Shown here piece after piece: positions 16,946-26,730 of a DNA stretch of 64,000 nt. Both the position numbers and the translations under genes were made by a program. This DNA is from Marinibacterium sp. Its GTDB lineage: Bacteria; Pseudomonadota; Alphaproteobacteria; Rhodobacterales; Rhodobacteraceae. Position 1 is the stretch's first letter. The number at the start of each line of letters is the position of its first letter. The DNA lies in the NCBI GenBank assembly GCA_017643305.1, contig JAEPNQ010000001.1, positions 1-64,000 on the forward strand. Direction: 5' to 3'. The notes beneath the pieces are model-generated. The model did no database searches and was not told the DNA's origin. It was given only the letters and a program-made list of their open reading frames with translations.

Positions 16946-17866
16946 TCAGACTGCCTCCGCCTGTGCCGGAGGATCTACCGCCATCGCCCCCATACGCGGC
17001 AAAATCTGTTCTAGAAACTGCCGTCCTATGGTCGAAAGCGGGCGGTCCTTTGGGGTGACCACCACCATGTCAAACAAAATGGAAGGATCGAACGGGCGCA
17101 CTACATAGCCCACCCCATCATCGGCGTTCAGCGTGAACGGGTCGATCAATGCAGCACCCAACCCTTGTTTGACGAGGCTCAGAGCATTGCGAAACAGGTC
17201 CGTATGGCTTCTGATGCGAAACTGCGCGCCGCGAGAATGAAACGCCTCTCGCGTACGCCGGCTGACCATATGGTCGGTACCCATGACGATAAACGGAAAA
17301 TCATCCAGCAATTCCGGCGTCAGCCTGTCATGGCAGGCCAAGTGGCTGTCCGCAGGCAGGGCGCAAAGCGTTTCAAAATAGAAATGCTGTTCTGCCAGTC
17401 CTTCCTGCCGGACGGGCATTTCGCAGATACCAATTTCGAACAGGCCTGCCGTAACCCATTCCTGGATCTTACCGGAATATTGCGACTGGAACGCGATGGT
17501 CAGGTTGGGTCGGTCGCGGCTGAATTCGGCAATTTCAGGCGGCATGAAGCCAAAGGCCAGCGCGTGGCTGGTGGCGATCTGCAACTGCCCGGCCTTCTGG
17601 TTCTGCAGGTCATAGACCGCCTGATTGACGTGATCGAGCCCGCGAACCACCGTGTCGATTTCATCGTACAGCACCATGGCTTCGGGAGTGGGCACCAGCC
17701 GCCCCCGCGCGCGTTCGAACAGCTTCAATGTCGTGCGACGTTCCAGCTGCGACAGCAGGTTGCTGATTGCAGGCTGGGAAATCCCAAGATGTTCGGCAGC
17801 AGCCGTGACAGTGCCCCGTTCGATAATGGCGTGAAAGGCCTGAAACTGGCGGAATGAGTTCGACAT
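16946..17866 (-). CDS. LysR-family transcriptional regulator
   Basis: DNA-binding regulator of 306 residues. The winged helix is at residues 1-65 with the recognition helix in S-Q-P-A-I-S-N-L-L-S-Q-L-E (about 28-40), followed by the substrate-sensing domain that starts near residue 90. It is divergent from the enolase-superfamily gene, 101 nt apart, the classic arrangement for a LysR activator that controls its divergent neighbour. The shared gap holds ATAGCTTAT near 17885, a possible part of its binding site. The effector is probably the amino-acid substrate of the divergent operon. Confidence 0.93.
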   Translation of the reverse strand: MSNSFRQFQAFHAIIERGTVTAAAEHLGISQPAISNLLSQLERRTTLKLFERARGRLVPTPEAMVLYDEIDTVVRGLDHVNQAVYDLQNQKAGQLQIATSHALAFGFMPPEIAEFSRDRPNLTIAFQSQYSGKIQEWVTAGLFEIGICEMPVRQEGLAEQHFYFETLCALPADSHLACHDRLTPELLDDFPFIVMGTDHMVSRRTREAFHSRGAQFRIRSHTDLFRNALSLVKQGLGAALIDPFTLNADDGVGYVVRPFDPSILFDMVVVTPKDRPLSTIGRQFLEQILPRMGAMAVDPPAQAEAV

Positions 17867-17967
17867 ACGTCCATTACATCACAATAGCTTATGGATTGGA
17901 AAAAACATTGTATTGGAAATGATGATCTTCCTGCGACAAGCTGTCGTCAGACAATAAGGTATAACTG

Positions 17968-19101
17968 GTGTCCAACTGTGACCAGATCATAACAGGGTTC
18001 GATCTTTGGTACCTGAAGCTGCCGGTGGTATCTGCCCGCGACCATGGGATCGGGCGTGTCGATGGGTCCTGCGAGGTAATCGTGCTGCGCCTGACTGCCG
18101 AAGGTGGCGCCGAGGGGTTTGGCGAAGCGTCACCCTGGTCAGTTTTTACCGGGTCGCCAGAAGCTAGTTTTGCCGCTCTGGATCGTTACATCCGTCCGCA
18201 TGTTCTGGGGCGCAAAGTAGCAGACCGCGCGGGCATCATGGCCGATGCAGCCCGCGCGGTGGCCCATTGCACCGAGGCCAAGGCCGCTTTGGAAAGTGCG
18301 CTGCTGGATCTGGAAGGACATATCCGCGGCCAACCGGTTTACGATCTGCTGGGCGGCAAGACCCGGGATACGATCCCATTGTCTGTCTCTCTCGCGAACC
18401 CGGACTGGGCGCAGGATCGCGAGCTGCTCACGCGATTACAGTCGGATGGCGTGCGGATCGTCAAACTGAAAACTGGCTTCGCCGGGCCCGAGTTCGACAT
18501 GATGCGTCTGGAAGCCATGGCGCGCGATTTCCAGGATTTTTCCGTGCGGGTGGATTACAATCAGGGGCTTTCGGTTGCCGATGCTTCGGCGCAGGTCCGC
18601 GCTGTGGCCGCACTGCACCCCGATTTCATCGAACAGCCTGTCGGCGCAGTGCATTTCGATGCGATGGCCGCGCTCCGGTCGCAAATCGACGTGCCGCTGC
18701 TGGCGGACGAAAGCGTGTTTGGCCCCGAGGATCTGGCACGCGCCGTGCGCGAAGACATCTGTGACGGTGTGTCGATAAAGATCATGAAATCCGCCGGACT
18801 GACCCGCGCCCAGAAAACCGCGCGACTGGCCGCAAATCATGGGCTTTCGGCCTATGGCGGCGACATGTTCGAAGCCGGTTTGGCGCATCTGGCAGGCGCG
18901 CATATGATCGCCGCCACCCCTGAAATCACACTGGGCTGTGAATTTTATCAGGCGCGCTATTATTTGCGCGAAGACATCCTGGAAGCGCCGTTTCCCTGCG
19001 AAGGCGGTGTCGTCACCTTGCCGGGCACACCAGGCTTGGGCATCCGTCCAGATATTGGCAAACTTGACCATTACAGCCTCGGAAAGGCACGGGCCGCATG
19101 A
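17968..19101 (+). CDS. Enolase-superfamily dehydratase, possibly cis-3-hydroxy-L-proline dehydratase
   Basis: Mandelate racemase/muconate lactonizing enzyme-type protein of 377 residues. Catalytic residues are clear: Lys166 and Lys168 (K-L-K), metal ligands Asp196 (V-D-Y-N), Glu222 (I-E-Q-P) and Asp247 (A-D-E-S), and the opposing Lys271 (S-I-K-I-M-K). The opening segment F-D-L-W-Y-L-K-L-P and the TRAP transporter and D-amino-acid-oxidase-like neighbours resemble loci of cis-3-hydroxyproline dehydratase in marine alphaproteobacteria; other amino-acid dehydratase or epimerase roles remain possible. The start is GTG at 17968 with a weak AAGG site. It overlaps the next gene by 4 nt. Confidence 0.82.
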   Translation: MSNCDQIITGFDLWYLKLPVVSARDHGIGRVDGSCEVIVLRLTAEGGAEGFGEASPWSVFTGSPEASFAALDRYIRPHVLGRKVADRAGIMADAARAVAHCTEAKAALESALLDLEGHIRGQPVYDLLGGKTRDTIPLSVSLANPDWAQDRELLTRLQSDGVRIVKLKTGFAGPEFDMMRLEAMARDFQDFSVRVDYNQGLSVADASAQVRAVAALHPDFIEQPVGAVHFDAMAALRSQIDVPLLADESVFGPEDLARAVREDICDGVSIKIMKSAGLTRAQKTARLAANHGLSAYGGDMFEAGLAHLAGAHMIAATPEITLGCEFYQARYYLREDILEAPFPCEGGVVTLPGTPGLGIRPDIGKLDHYSLGKARAA

Positions 19102-20351
19102 CCGAACCGCAAAAAACCATCGCGATTATTGGCGCGGGCATTGTCGGGGTCTCCACCGCCATCTGGTTGCAGCGCGAAGGTCACCGCGTTATCCTGATCG
19201 ACCGCGAAGGTCCGGCGGCGGGAGCGAGCCATGGCAATGGGGGCGTGCTGGCGTCCTGTTCGATCATCCCGGTGGCCGGGCCTGGGCTGATTTCCAAGAT
19301 ACCGGGCATGCTGCTCAGTCCATCGCAACCTTTGTTCATGAAATGTGGGTACCTGCCTCGTCTCGCGCCATGGCTCATACGGTTCCTGCGCACCGCAAAT
19401 GCAGACAGCGTACGCCGCCGCGCCGCCGCACTGACACCCATCATTGGCGACAGCCTGGCCGATCACCAGGCACTGTCCGAAGGGACCGGAGCGGAGCGCT
19501 GGGTCGTGCCAGCAGACTACCTGTTCCTCTACAACGACCGTGCGCATTATGATGGCGATGCTTTCGGTTGGTCGGTGCGCAAGGAACACGGCTTTGAATG
19601 GGACGTGCTCGAAGGACAGGACTGGCGCGATTATGATCCCGCCTTCGGGCCTGATATCACGCTGGCCGCCCGTCTGAAGAACCATGGGCGCATTAGTGAC
19701 CCGGGCGCCTATGTCAAAGCACTGGCCGCCCATGCAGAACGCGAAGGCGCCAAAATGATCCGCGCCGAGGTCGAAGATGTCGTGCGCGACGGTGACCGCA
19801 TCACCGGTCTGCGCGCTGGCGGCGAGACCATTGCCTGCGATGATGCCGTGCTGGCCACCGGGGCCTGGTCCGGGCCGTTGGCAACGAAATTTGGCATCAA
19901 TGCCCCGCTGGAAAGTGAACGAGGCTATCATCTGGAACTGTGGGAGCCTTCGGTGATGCCACGGGCCCCCGTGATGGTTGCGTCTGGCAAATTTGTGGCC
20001 ACCCCGATGGAAGGCCGCCTGCGCCTGGCCGGTGTGGTCGAATTCGGCGGTTTGAACGCGCCGCCATCCAAGGCCCCGTTTCGGCTGCTGGAGAAGAACG
20101 TCCGTGCCGTCATGCCCGGTCTGACCTGGAAGAAAACCGTCGAATGGATGGGGCACCGTCCGTCCATGGCGGATAGTATTCCTGTCATCGGCGCGGTGCC
20201 GGGACTTTCAGGCGCGTACACCGCCTTTGGGCATGACCATGTCGGCCTGACCGGCGGTCCCAAAACCGGGCGCATCCTTTCACAGATCATTTCAGGCAAG
20301 CGGCCGAACCTTGATCTGACACCCTATTCCCCTGCACGCTTCTCGGCATAA
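19098..20351 (+). CDS. FAD-dependent amino acid oxidoreductase (DadA-like)
   Basis: Flavoprotein of 417 residues in the DAO fold. The dinucleotide motif G-A-G-I-V-G is at residues 12-17, followed by the ribose-binding D-R-E at the end of the second strand; a second FAD contact region is G-A-W-S-G near 256 and the C-terminal [11 protein letters not shown] near 374 closes the flavin site. It should oxidise an amino or imino acid and pass electrons to the respiratory chain. Overlapped by the dehydratase gene and followed by a TRAP transporter, it is likely part of one catabolic operon. Confidence 0.9.
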   Translation: MTEPQKTIAIIGAGIVGVSTAIWLQREGHRVILIDREGPAAGASHGNGGVLASCSIIPVAGPGLISKIPGMLLSPSQPLFMKCGYLPRLAPWLIRFLRTANADSVRRRAAALTPIIGDSLADHQALSEGTGAERWVVPADYLFLYNDRAHYDGDAFGWSVRKEHGFEWDVLEGQDWRDYDPAFGPDITLAARLKNHGRISDPGAYVKALAAHAEREGAKMIRAEVEDVVRDGDRITGLRAGGETIACDDAVLATGAWSGPLATKFGINAPLESERGYHLELWEPSVMPRAPVMVASGKFVATPMEGRLRLAGVVEFGGLNAPPSKAPFRLLEKNVRAVMPGLTWKKTVEWMGHRPSMADSIPVIGAVPGLSGAYTAFGHDHVGLTGGPKTGRILSQIISGKRPNLDLTPYSPARFSA

Positions 20352-20400
20352 GGGCAATAAACCAAGGCAAGAACCAATAAATTCAACAAGGGAGACCGAT

Positions 20401-21378
20401 ATGAAACACATCACAAAACTTCTTGTAGGCGCGGCAACAGCCGCTGCTCTGGCCGCTCCGGCCATGGCGGAGAAATGGGATATGCCGATGGCCTATTCGG
20501 CATCGAACTTCCATTCGGCAACGGGCGCGGAATTCGCGCAATGCGTAACCACCGGCACCGGCGGCGATATCGAAATCGTCACTCACCCGTCCGGGTCACT
20601 GTTCCCGGGGGCACAGATCAAACGTGCCATCCAGACCGGGCAGGTGCCAATCGGCGAACGTCTGTTGTCAGGCCACCAGAACGAAAACGCGCTGTTTGGC
20701 TTTGACTCGGTGCCGTTCCTAGCCACCTCCTTCGACGACGCTGACAAGCTTTGGAAAGCCGCCAAGGAGCCGCTGACCTCCGTACTGGCAGACCAGAACC
20801 TGACCCTGCTCTATTCTGTGCCATGGCCACCCCAGGGCCTGTATTTCAAGAACGAGGTGAATTCAGTCGCGGACATGAAAGGCATCAAGTTCCGCAGCTA
20901 CAACAACGCCACCTCGCGTCTGGCCGAACTGACGGGCATGCTGCCGGTGACCATTGAAGCCGCCGAAATCAGCCAGGCCTTTGCCACCGGTGTCGCCGAT
21001 TCAATGGTGTCATCAGGTTCAACCGGCTACGACCGCAAAGTCTGGGAAAGCCTGAACTATTTCTACGAAGTCGATGCCTGGCTGCCGCGCAACTACATCA
21101 TGGTCAACTCCGATGTCTGGAACGGGGTTTCCGAGGCCAACCAGAATGTCATCCGCGCCTGCGCCGAACTGGCGGAATATGCGGGCAACTGGCGGTCCAA
21201 GGAATACACCGGCTTTACCCTGCAGGGTCTGCGTGACGGCGGGATGACCGTGGGTCCGGCGTCCGAACAGATGGTCGGTGAGCTCAAGGAAATTGGTGTC
21301 ACCATGACCAACGAATGGCTCGAAGCCGCTGGCGCAGATGGCAAGGCCATCGTCGATAACTTCATGAGCATGAAGTAA
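20401..21378 (+). CDS. TRAP transporter substrate-binding protein, DctP family
   Basis: Periplasmic binding protein of 325 residues. A Sec signal peptide ends at A-M-A near residue 23. The core includes G-I-K-F-R-S-Y-N-N-A-T near residue 160; the Arg in it is the residue that pairs with a substrate carboxylate in TRAP proteins. Together with the DctQ and DctM genes it takes up an organic or amino acid for the enzymes just upstream. A GGGAGA site precedes the ATG. Confidence 0.92.
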   Translation: MKHITKLLVGAATAAALAAPAMAEKWDMPMAYSASNFHSATGAEFAQCVTTGTGGDIEIVTHPSGSLFPGAQIKRAIQTGQVPIGERLLSGHQNENALFGFDSVPFLATSFDDADKLWKAAKEPLTSVLADQNLTLLYSVPWPPQGLYFKNEVNSVADMKGIKFRSYNNATSRLAELTGMLPVTIEAAEISQAFATGVADSMVSSGSTGYDRKVWESLNYFYEVDAWLPRNYIMVNSDVWNGVSEANQNVIRACAELAEYAGNWRSKEYTGFTLQGLRDGGMTVGPASEQMVGELKEIGVTMTNEWLEAAGADGKAIVDNFMSMK

Positions 21379-21390
21379 AATCAAAACCGG

Positions 21391-21422
21391 GCGCCGGGCG
21401 GGGATTGTCATCCGCCCGGCGC
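21391..21422 (+). terminator. Intercistronic hairpin after the TRAP binding-protein gene
   Basis: A perfect 11-bp stem, GCGCCGGGCGG with CCGCCCGGCGC, and a 10-nt loop lie 12 nt after the binding-protein stop and before dctQ. No T-run follows. Such hairpins usually stabilise the upstream message or reduce read-through, giving more binding protein than permease. Confidence 0.6.
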
Positions 21423-21465
21423 TCTCGCCAACACATTCACTTTCATTCGAAAGACGGGCGGGGAC

Positions 21466-22128
21466 ATGGAATTTCTCAATTCGGTCGCAAAGATGTTCGA
21501 AGCCTTCCCAGGCGGCCCTGCGGTGCTGGGGATTGTTTTGTTTGCTGTGCTTCTTGTCGGGTCCCTTGGGGCTAGGTCTGCGCTGGGGCCTGACGCCCGT
21601 ATCGGGCACGTGGTCCGAAGCCTACTCGACTTCGTCTACTTTGCCTCCGGCGTTCTGGCGGCGCTCTGCCTTGTCACAATCCTTGTGCTGATCGTTCTGC
21701 AGATGCTGGCCAGGTGGACGGGCGAGGTCGCGCCGGGCATCCCGGAATATGCAGGCTACTTCATGGCCGCCGCTTCATTTCTGGCCTTTGCCAACACGCT
21801 CAACCGTGGCAACCACATTCGGGTTTCGATCCTGATCAACGCCTTGTCACCGGCGGTCCGCCGGGTGCTGGAATTATGGTGTTTCGCGATCGGTGCGGCC
21901 ACGGCGTGGTACTTTGTCTGGTACGCTCGCAAATTTGTCTACTGGTCCTGGAAATTCAATGACATCAGCCAAGGGCAGGACAAGACGGCGCTATGGATTC
22001 CGCAAAGCTTTGTCCTGATCGGCGCCGTGATCCTGGCCATCGCGCTGACCGACCATCTGATCAACTTGTTCCTGTCCGGCAATCACCGCATCAAGAGCGA
22101 TGTCGTCGAACAGAGCTTTGGGGAGTAA
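21466..22128 (+). CDS. TRAP transporter small permease, DctQ family
   Basis: Membrane protein of 220 residues with four main hydrophobic segments and the W-K-F-N-D-I-S motif region before the third loop typical of DctQ. It joins the large permease encoded 5 nt downstream to form the sodium-driven TRAP channel. The first 60 residues form an additional hydrophobic hairpin, so the protein is longer than the usual 160-180 residues. The ATG has a GGCGGGGA-type site just before it. Confidence 0.88.
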   Translation: MEFLNSVAKMFEAFPGGPAVLGIVLFAVLLVGSLGARSALGPDARIGHVVRSLLDFVYFASGVLAALCLVTILVLIVLQMLARWTGEVAPGIPEYAGYFMAAASFLAFANTLNRGNHIRVSILINALSPAVRRVLELWCFAIGAATAWYFVWYARKFVYWSWKFNDISQGQDKTALWIPQSFVLIGAVILAIALTDHLINLFLSGNHRIKSDVVEQSFGE

Positions 22129-22133
22129 CGGAT

Positions 22134-23444
22134 ATGGAAGATTTCTCGGTCATCATTCTCTTCCTGTTCATTCTGTTCCTGCTGTTGGGCACGGGCGTCT
22201 GGGTCGGGCTGGCCTTGATGGGTGTGGCCTGGGTCGGGATGGAGTTATTCACCTCCCGTCCCGTTGGTGACGTGATGCTGACGACGATATGGTCGTCGTC
22301 TTCGAGCTGGACGCTGACCGCTCTGCCGCTGTTCATATGGATGGGCGAAATCCTGTACAGAACCCGATTATCCGAAGACATGTTCCGCGGATTAAGCCCG
22401 TGGATGGCGGGACTGCCGGGCGGATTGGTACATACCAACATTGTGGGCTGTACGGTGTTTGCCGCCGTTTCCGGTTCGTCTGCGGCGACTCTGACCACGG
22501 TTGGCAAGATGTCGATCCCAGAGCTTCGCAAACGCGAGTATCCCGAACCGATGATCATTGGCACACTGGCCGGGGCGGCAACGCTTGGCCTTATGATCCC
22601 ACCCTCGCTGACCTTGATCGTCTATGGCGTGACGATCAACGAAAGTATCTCAAAACTGTTCTTTGCCGGTATCCTGCCAGGTCTGGTATTGGCAGCCCTG
22701 TTCATGGCCTATGTGGCGATCACCTCGAAAGTGTCGCGAAATTGGAACCCCAAGGCGGAACCGCCGATGACATTCGTGGAACGTTTTCGGAATTCGCGTT
22801 TCCTGATCCCGGTGATCCTGCTGATCACCTTGGTGATCGGGTCAATGTACCTGGGCTATGCCACAGCGACCGAGGCCGCGGCATTTGGCGTTATCGGTGG
22901 ACTGGTGCTGGCAGCTTCGCAAGGGTCACTGACATGGACAACTTTTTCCCAATCCCTGATGGGGGCCACGCGAACCTCTGCCATGATCGCCCTGATCCTC
23001 GCCGGTGCATCCTTTCTTTCGCTGTCGATGGGGTTCACCGGCCTTCCGCGCGGGCTGGCCGACCTGATCGCGCAGATGGAACTGTCTCGCTTTGAACTGC
23101 TGATGGTGCTGCTGGTGTTCTATATCATCCTCGGCATGTTCCTGGATGGAATTTCCAGCGTGGTGCTGACCATGGCCGTGGTGGAACCCATGGTGCGCGA
23201 AGCGGGCATCGACCTGATCTGGTTCGGCATCTTCATCGTTGTGGTCGTCGAGATGGCCCAGATCACCCCGCCCATCGGCTTTAATCTGTTCGTCCTGCAA
23301 GGCATGACCCATCACGAGATGAGCTTCATCGCCCGGGCCGGCTTTCCGATGTTCCTGATCATGGTGCTGATGGTTTTTGTCTTGATCCTGTTCCCGGAAC
23401 TGGCCACATGGCTGCCCGACAACATCCGACGAGGTCCCGGATAA
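22134..23444 (+). CDS. TRAP transporter large permease, DctM family
   Basis: Twelve-segment membrane protein of 436 residues. Family marks are visible: F-A-A-V-S-G-S-S-A-A-T near residue 108, the G-A-A-T-L-G-L-M-I-P-P-S segment near 152, and the second inverted repeat with G-M-F-L-D-G-I-S near 335 and I-T-P-P-I-G-F-N-L-F-V near 378. The start at 22134 follows the dctQ stop by 5 nt behind GGGGAG. It forms the ion-coupled channel of the TRAP system. Confidence 0.93.
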   Translation: MEDFSVIILFLFILFLLLGTGVWVGLALMGVAWVGMELFTSRPVGDVMLTTIWSSSSSWTLTALPLFIWMGEILYRTRLSEDMFRGLSPWMAGLPGGLVHTNIVGCTVFAAVSGSSAATLTTVGKMSIPELRKREYPEPMIIGTLAGAATLGLMIPPSLTLIVYGVTINESISKLFFAGILPGLVLAALFMAYVAITSKVSRNWNPKAEPPMTFVERFRNSRFLIPVILLITLVIGSMYLGYATATEAAAFGVIGGLVLAASQGSLTWTTFSQSLMGATRTSAMIALILAGASFLSLSMGFTGLPRGLADLIAQMELSRFELLMVLLVFYIILGMFLDGISSVVLTMAVVEPMVREAGIDLIWFGIFIVVVVEMAQITPPIGFNLFVLQGMTHHEMSFIARAGFPMFLIMVLMVFVLILFPELATWLPDNIRRGPG

Positions 23445-23465
23445 CCACAGAAGCGGAGGCGCAGG

Positions 23466-24401
23466 TTGCATTTCCTCGGTTTCGCAGCACGGCACGGGAA
23501 ATGGTGCCTGATCCTTGGCCTTCTAGCGGGGATGCTTCTGCCGGGACTGGCCCTGGTGCTGAAAGACTACCTGCCTGTCTTCATCGCAGGGCTGCTGTTC
23601 CTGGCGGCGCTGCGGATCGGTCCAGACGCGGTGCGCGGGGGGTTGCAGGCCGCGCGACGCACGATTTGGCTGGTGGGCATCTATCAGTTGGCCGCCCCGC
23701 TGGCCGTTTTTGCGGTGTGCTGGATTTTTGGTGTCGCGCATACACCGGCCGCTCTGGCCTTTGTCCTGATGCTGTCGGCACCATCGGTCACAGGCGCCCC
23801 GAATTTCGCGATCCTGATGGGGCTGCGGCCCGACAGCGCCTTGCGGATGCTGATCGTCGGCACAGCTCTGTTGCCCCTGACGGCAATGTTGGTCCTGTGG
23901 TTGCTGCCGGGCATGGATATCCGGGCTGTTCTTTACAGCGCGGCGCGTCTGGTTGGGGTGGTTCTGATTGCAACCAGTCTGGCCTTTGCTCTGCGAAGCA
24001 CAGTCATGAAAAGCCTGTCTGACCAACAGCGGCAAGGGTTGGATGGTGCATCAGCAATCCTGCTTGGGGTGGTTGTGGTTGGGCTCATGTCAGCCGTAGG
24101 CCCCGCCCTGACACAGGATCCCGCGCGCTTCGCCACGTGGCTGGGCTTTGCCATTGCCGTCAACTTTGGTTCCCAATTGCTGGCCTGGAGCGCGCTGAGA
24201 ACTAGGGTTCCAGAGGCCGACCGCCCCGCTATCAGCATCGTTGCGGGAAACCGTAACATCGCGCTGTTTCTTGTGGCCCTGCCATCGTCAATGACAGACG
24301 CGCTCTTGATCTTTATCGGATGCTATCAAATCCCGATGTATTTGACGCCCATTGTGCTGCGCCGCGTGTTGTCGCGGAAGGGTTCTGCCCCATCCGTCTA
24401 G
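23466..24401 (+). CDS. BASS-like (bile acid:sodium symporter family) membrane transporter
   Basis: Membrane protein of 311 residues with about ten hydrophobic segments. The segments S-A-P-S-V-T-G-A-P-N near residue 102 and A-G-N-R-N-I-A-L-F near 262 correspond to the crossed helices of the bile-acid:sodium symporter fold. Start is TTG at 23466 with a GGAGG site 8 nt before. It follows dctM by 21 nt and may export or import a product of the same pathway. An AEC-type carrier is a less likely reading. Confidence 0.7.
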   Translation: MHFLGFAARHGKWCLILGLLAGMLLPGLALVLKDYLPVFIAGLLFLAALRIGPDAVRGGLQAARRTIWLVGIYQLAAPLAVFAVCWIFGVAHTPAALAFVLMLSAPSVTGAPNFAILMGLRPDSALRMLIVGTALLPLTAMLVLWLLPGMDIRAVLYSAARLVGVVLIATSLAFALRSTVMKSLSDQQRQGLDGASAILLGVVVVGLMSAVGPALTQDPARFATWLGFAIAVNFGSQLLAWSALRTRVPEADRPAISIVAGNRNIALFLVALPSSMTDALLIFIGCYQIPMYLTPIVLRRVLSRKGSAPSV

Positions 24402-24411
24402 GCTGTGCATC

Positions 24412-24570
24412 ACGCCCTTCGTAAAGGCGGCCGTGGCAGACAGAGACGCAGGATTGCCTGCAGACGCGCGGATCGAAATTCGGATCGGTGTGAACATGGG
24501 TGATCTGATCATCGATGGCGACGTTATCTATGGTGAACGCGCCGTGGGTGCGGAGGGTCCGCCTCCTTAG
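24412..24570 (+). pseudogene. Fragment of class III adenylate/guanylate cyclase
   Basis: About 45 residues, A-D-A-R-I-E-I-R-I-G-V-N-M-G-D-L-I, then I-D-G-D-V-I-Y-G, match the core strand-helix of bacterial class III cyclases that precedes the V-N-V-A-A-R-L-E motif. Frame and homology stop abruptly after Y-G-E-R. Neither the N-terminal metal-binding part nor a regulatory domain is present, so this is a relic. Confidence 0.7.
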
Positions 24571-24591
24571 CCCAGGCACGGACCGACGCAC

Positions 24592-25713
24592 TCACCCGAC
24601 CAGGGCAGCCCCATCGCAGAGCGCCTGAAGCTTGGCATAGGCAATGTCAGGATCGACTGCACCGAAACCTGCGAAGGTGCCAAAACCACAATCACTGCCT
24701 GCAATCACGCGCTCGTCCCCGACAATATCTGCAAACCGCCCGATCCGCTGAGCGACAAGCTCGGGATGCTCGACGAAATTGGTGGTGGTATCGACAACGC
24801 CCGGCACAAGCACCTTGTCATCCGGGATGTCTGCCCTGCGATCGCGGAACACGGTCCATTCATGAGCATGGCGCGGGTTTGACGTTTCGAAGAGGACATA
24901 GCGCGATCTGGTCGACATCAGCGTGTCAAAAACCTTCTCCATTGGAACGTCACAGCAATGCGGTCCTTCGTAATTGCCCCAGCAGATATGAATGCGCACC
25001 CGTTCCTGTGGCACATCCGACAAGGCGTGATTGAGCGCTTCGACATGCATGTTGGCGATGCTCACGAATTCCTCATCGCTCAAATCCGCAAACAACATAT
25101 GCCGACTGAGCGCGAGATCCGGGCAGTCAAGCTGCAGGTCCAGCCCGGCAGCGACGATGGTCTCGTACTCCGCCTTCATCGCATCAGCCAGCGCGGCGAG
25201 GTATGCCTCGCGTGAAGGATAGTGATCGTTCTGCAGGAAAAGCGAGATCACGCCGGGGCTGGCCGCATTCATGAAGCCGTTTTCGACGCCATGCTCTGCC
25301 ATCGCCGTTTTGAGATTTGCGATGTCCTTTTCCAGCTCACCCTGGCCCTTGGATTTGACCTCTCCCACGCACATTGGCCTAGCGTATTTGGGCGTGCCGC
25401 CATCATCTGCCAGCCGTTGTAGGTAACCGGGAAACAATTTCAGATCCGCCGGGGCGTTTCGCGGGCTGTCACCCGCAAAGCCGGTATAGCGGTCTTTGAC
25501 GTATGTGGCGTAGCTGATCTTGGAGGTTTCGCCATCGCTGACAATGTCCACGCCCGCTTTGACCTGCTTGCGCACGGTTTCGGACACCGCCCTAGTCATG
25601 CAGGCGTCAAATGCAGCCTGGTCAAACGGTTCTTCACGCTCACGCGCAAAAATGAAATCGACCACGTCCTGGGTCCGCGGCAGGGACCCAACATGGGTTG
25701 TTTTTATGGTCAT
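24592..25713 (-). CDS. Cobalamin-independent methionine synthase-like protein (MetE C-terminal domain family)
   Basis: Soluble 373-residue TIM-barrel protein matching only the catalytic C-terminal half of MetE. It opens with T-T-H-V-G-S-L-P-R, the substrate-binding strand, has D-I-V-S-D-G-E near residue 57, the zinc pair in I-H-I-C-W-G-N near 240, and a final zinc Cys in G-S-D-C-G-F-G near 345. Such short homologues act in methyl transfer to small substrates or have unknown catabolic roles. It is the last gene of the long minus-strand cluster, after the cupin, 51 nt away, with a GGGGA site. It may remove a methyl group from the imported compound; this is inference. Confidence 0.82.
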   Translation of the reverse strand: MTIKTTHVGSLPRTQDVVDFIFAREREEPFDQAAFDACMTRAVSETVRKQVKAGVDIVSDGETSKISYATYVKDRYTGFAGDSPRNAPADLKLFPGYLQRLADDGGTPKYARPMCVGEVKSKGQGELEKDIANLKTAMAEHGVENGFMNAASPGVISLFLQNDHYPSREAYLAALADAMKAEYETIVAAGLDLQLDCPDLALSRHMLFADLSDEEFVSIANMHVEALNHALSDVPQERVRIHICWGNYEGPHCCDVPMEKVFDTLMSTRSRYVLFETSNPRHAHEWTVFRDRRADIPDDKVLVPGVVDTTTNFVEHPELVAQRIGRFADIVGDERVIAGSDCGFGTFAGFGAVDPDIAYAKLQALCDGAALVG

Positions 25714-25764
25714 TGGCCTATCCCCTCCCCATCCCGGTTTTGGTCGGGACGCGCTATTGTTTTC

Positions 25765-26730
25765 TTAGCCCTGCCAGGTCAGCCCGGCCGGATCATCTGT
25801 AGCCACGATATGATAAAGCCCGGCTTCACCAGACATCGAAGGTACTGCGGAGTGCGGCAGGTGTTCGGGCACGGACATGGTGTCGCCCGGTGCCAAAGTG
25901 GTGCTGCCCCCGTCCCAATCGACCCGCCAATGTCCGGTCACCGGCATGAGAACCAAGGGATGGTCATGGCCATGTTTCTGGTCCGTGGCGCTCCCACGGG
26001 TGATAAAATCAACCTCAAAGCCTGGCTTGTCGCGCAACAGGCCGGTTTCGCCAATCACCTTCACCGGTTTGCGGTCGGCATAAGCAACCAGATCCCAATA
26101 TCGGGCTACGTGGTTGGGGATAACATCCGCTGTTCGCGGCTCCCCCCGTTTGGCCAGTTCTGCGTCTGACATCAGGGGCATGGGCTTCACATCATCCGGC
26201 AGACGCTGTTGTTTCTTGCTGTCGTAAAGTTTCCCGTTTGCACCCAGAACCAACCCGTGATCTGCCGCATCCTCGATCACCTGCGGCGCCCACATCACAC
26301 CGCCCCCGGCATCATCCCCGCCCAGGATAGCCATGATCATGCCGTAGTCGGAGCCGATATTCTCAAACCCTCGGAAGATGCCCGTGGGAATGTTGAAGAT
26401 ATCGCCCTTTTCCAGCACCACCTCACCCGCGTCACCCCAGCGGCCCCAGAAAAACCGCCAACGTCCAGACAGGACAAAGAAAGCCTCCGCCGTGCGGTGA
26501 TCATGCAGGCTGTTGCGGCATTTCGGAGGCTGCCCTGCCGCGCCGATGTTGAAGCCGTGCGGAATTGTGATGTGAACGTGCTGGTCGGGACTTTCGCTGA
26601 CCCCACCGCCGATGATGGTGAAGTTTTCCTTCTGATCGCTCCCCGGCGTGTGCGCGTCGATAAAGGCAGTGCGGCAAGGCTGTAGATCGCCATAGCGCAC
26701 GATGCGTGCTTCCATGTCTTGGGGTGTCAT
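25765..26730 (-). CDS. Bicupin domain protein
   Basis: Soluble 321-residue protein with two cupin barrels. The first has S-L-H-D-H-R-T-A-E-A-F-F-V-L-S-G near residues 72-87 and its second motif near G-D-I-F-N-I-P; the second has K-H-G-H-D-H-P near 248 and P-G-D-T-M-S-V-P. Both could bind a metal, as in dioxygenases of the gentisate type or cupin isomerases. The start overlaps the stop of the upstream NTF2-like gene by 4 nt. Its reaction is unknown. Confidence 0.85.
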   Translation of the reverse strand: MTPQDMEARIVRYGDLQPCRTAFIDAHTPGSDQKENFTIIGGGVSESPDQHVHITIPHGFNIGAAGQPPKCRNSLHDHRTAEAFFVLSGRWRFFWGRWGDAGEVVLEKGDIFNIPTGIFRGFENIGSDYGMIMAILGGDDAGGGVMWAPQVIEDAADHGLVLGANGKLYDSKKQQRLPDDVKPMPLMSDAELAKRGEPRTADVIPNHVARYWDLVAYADRKPVKVIGETGLLRDKPGFEVDFITRGSATDQKHGHDHPLVLMPVTGHWRVDWDGGSTTLAPGDTMSVPEHLPHSAVPSMSGEAGLYHIVATDDPAGLTWQG

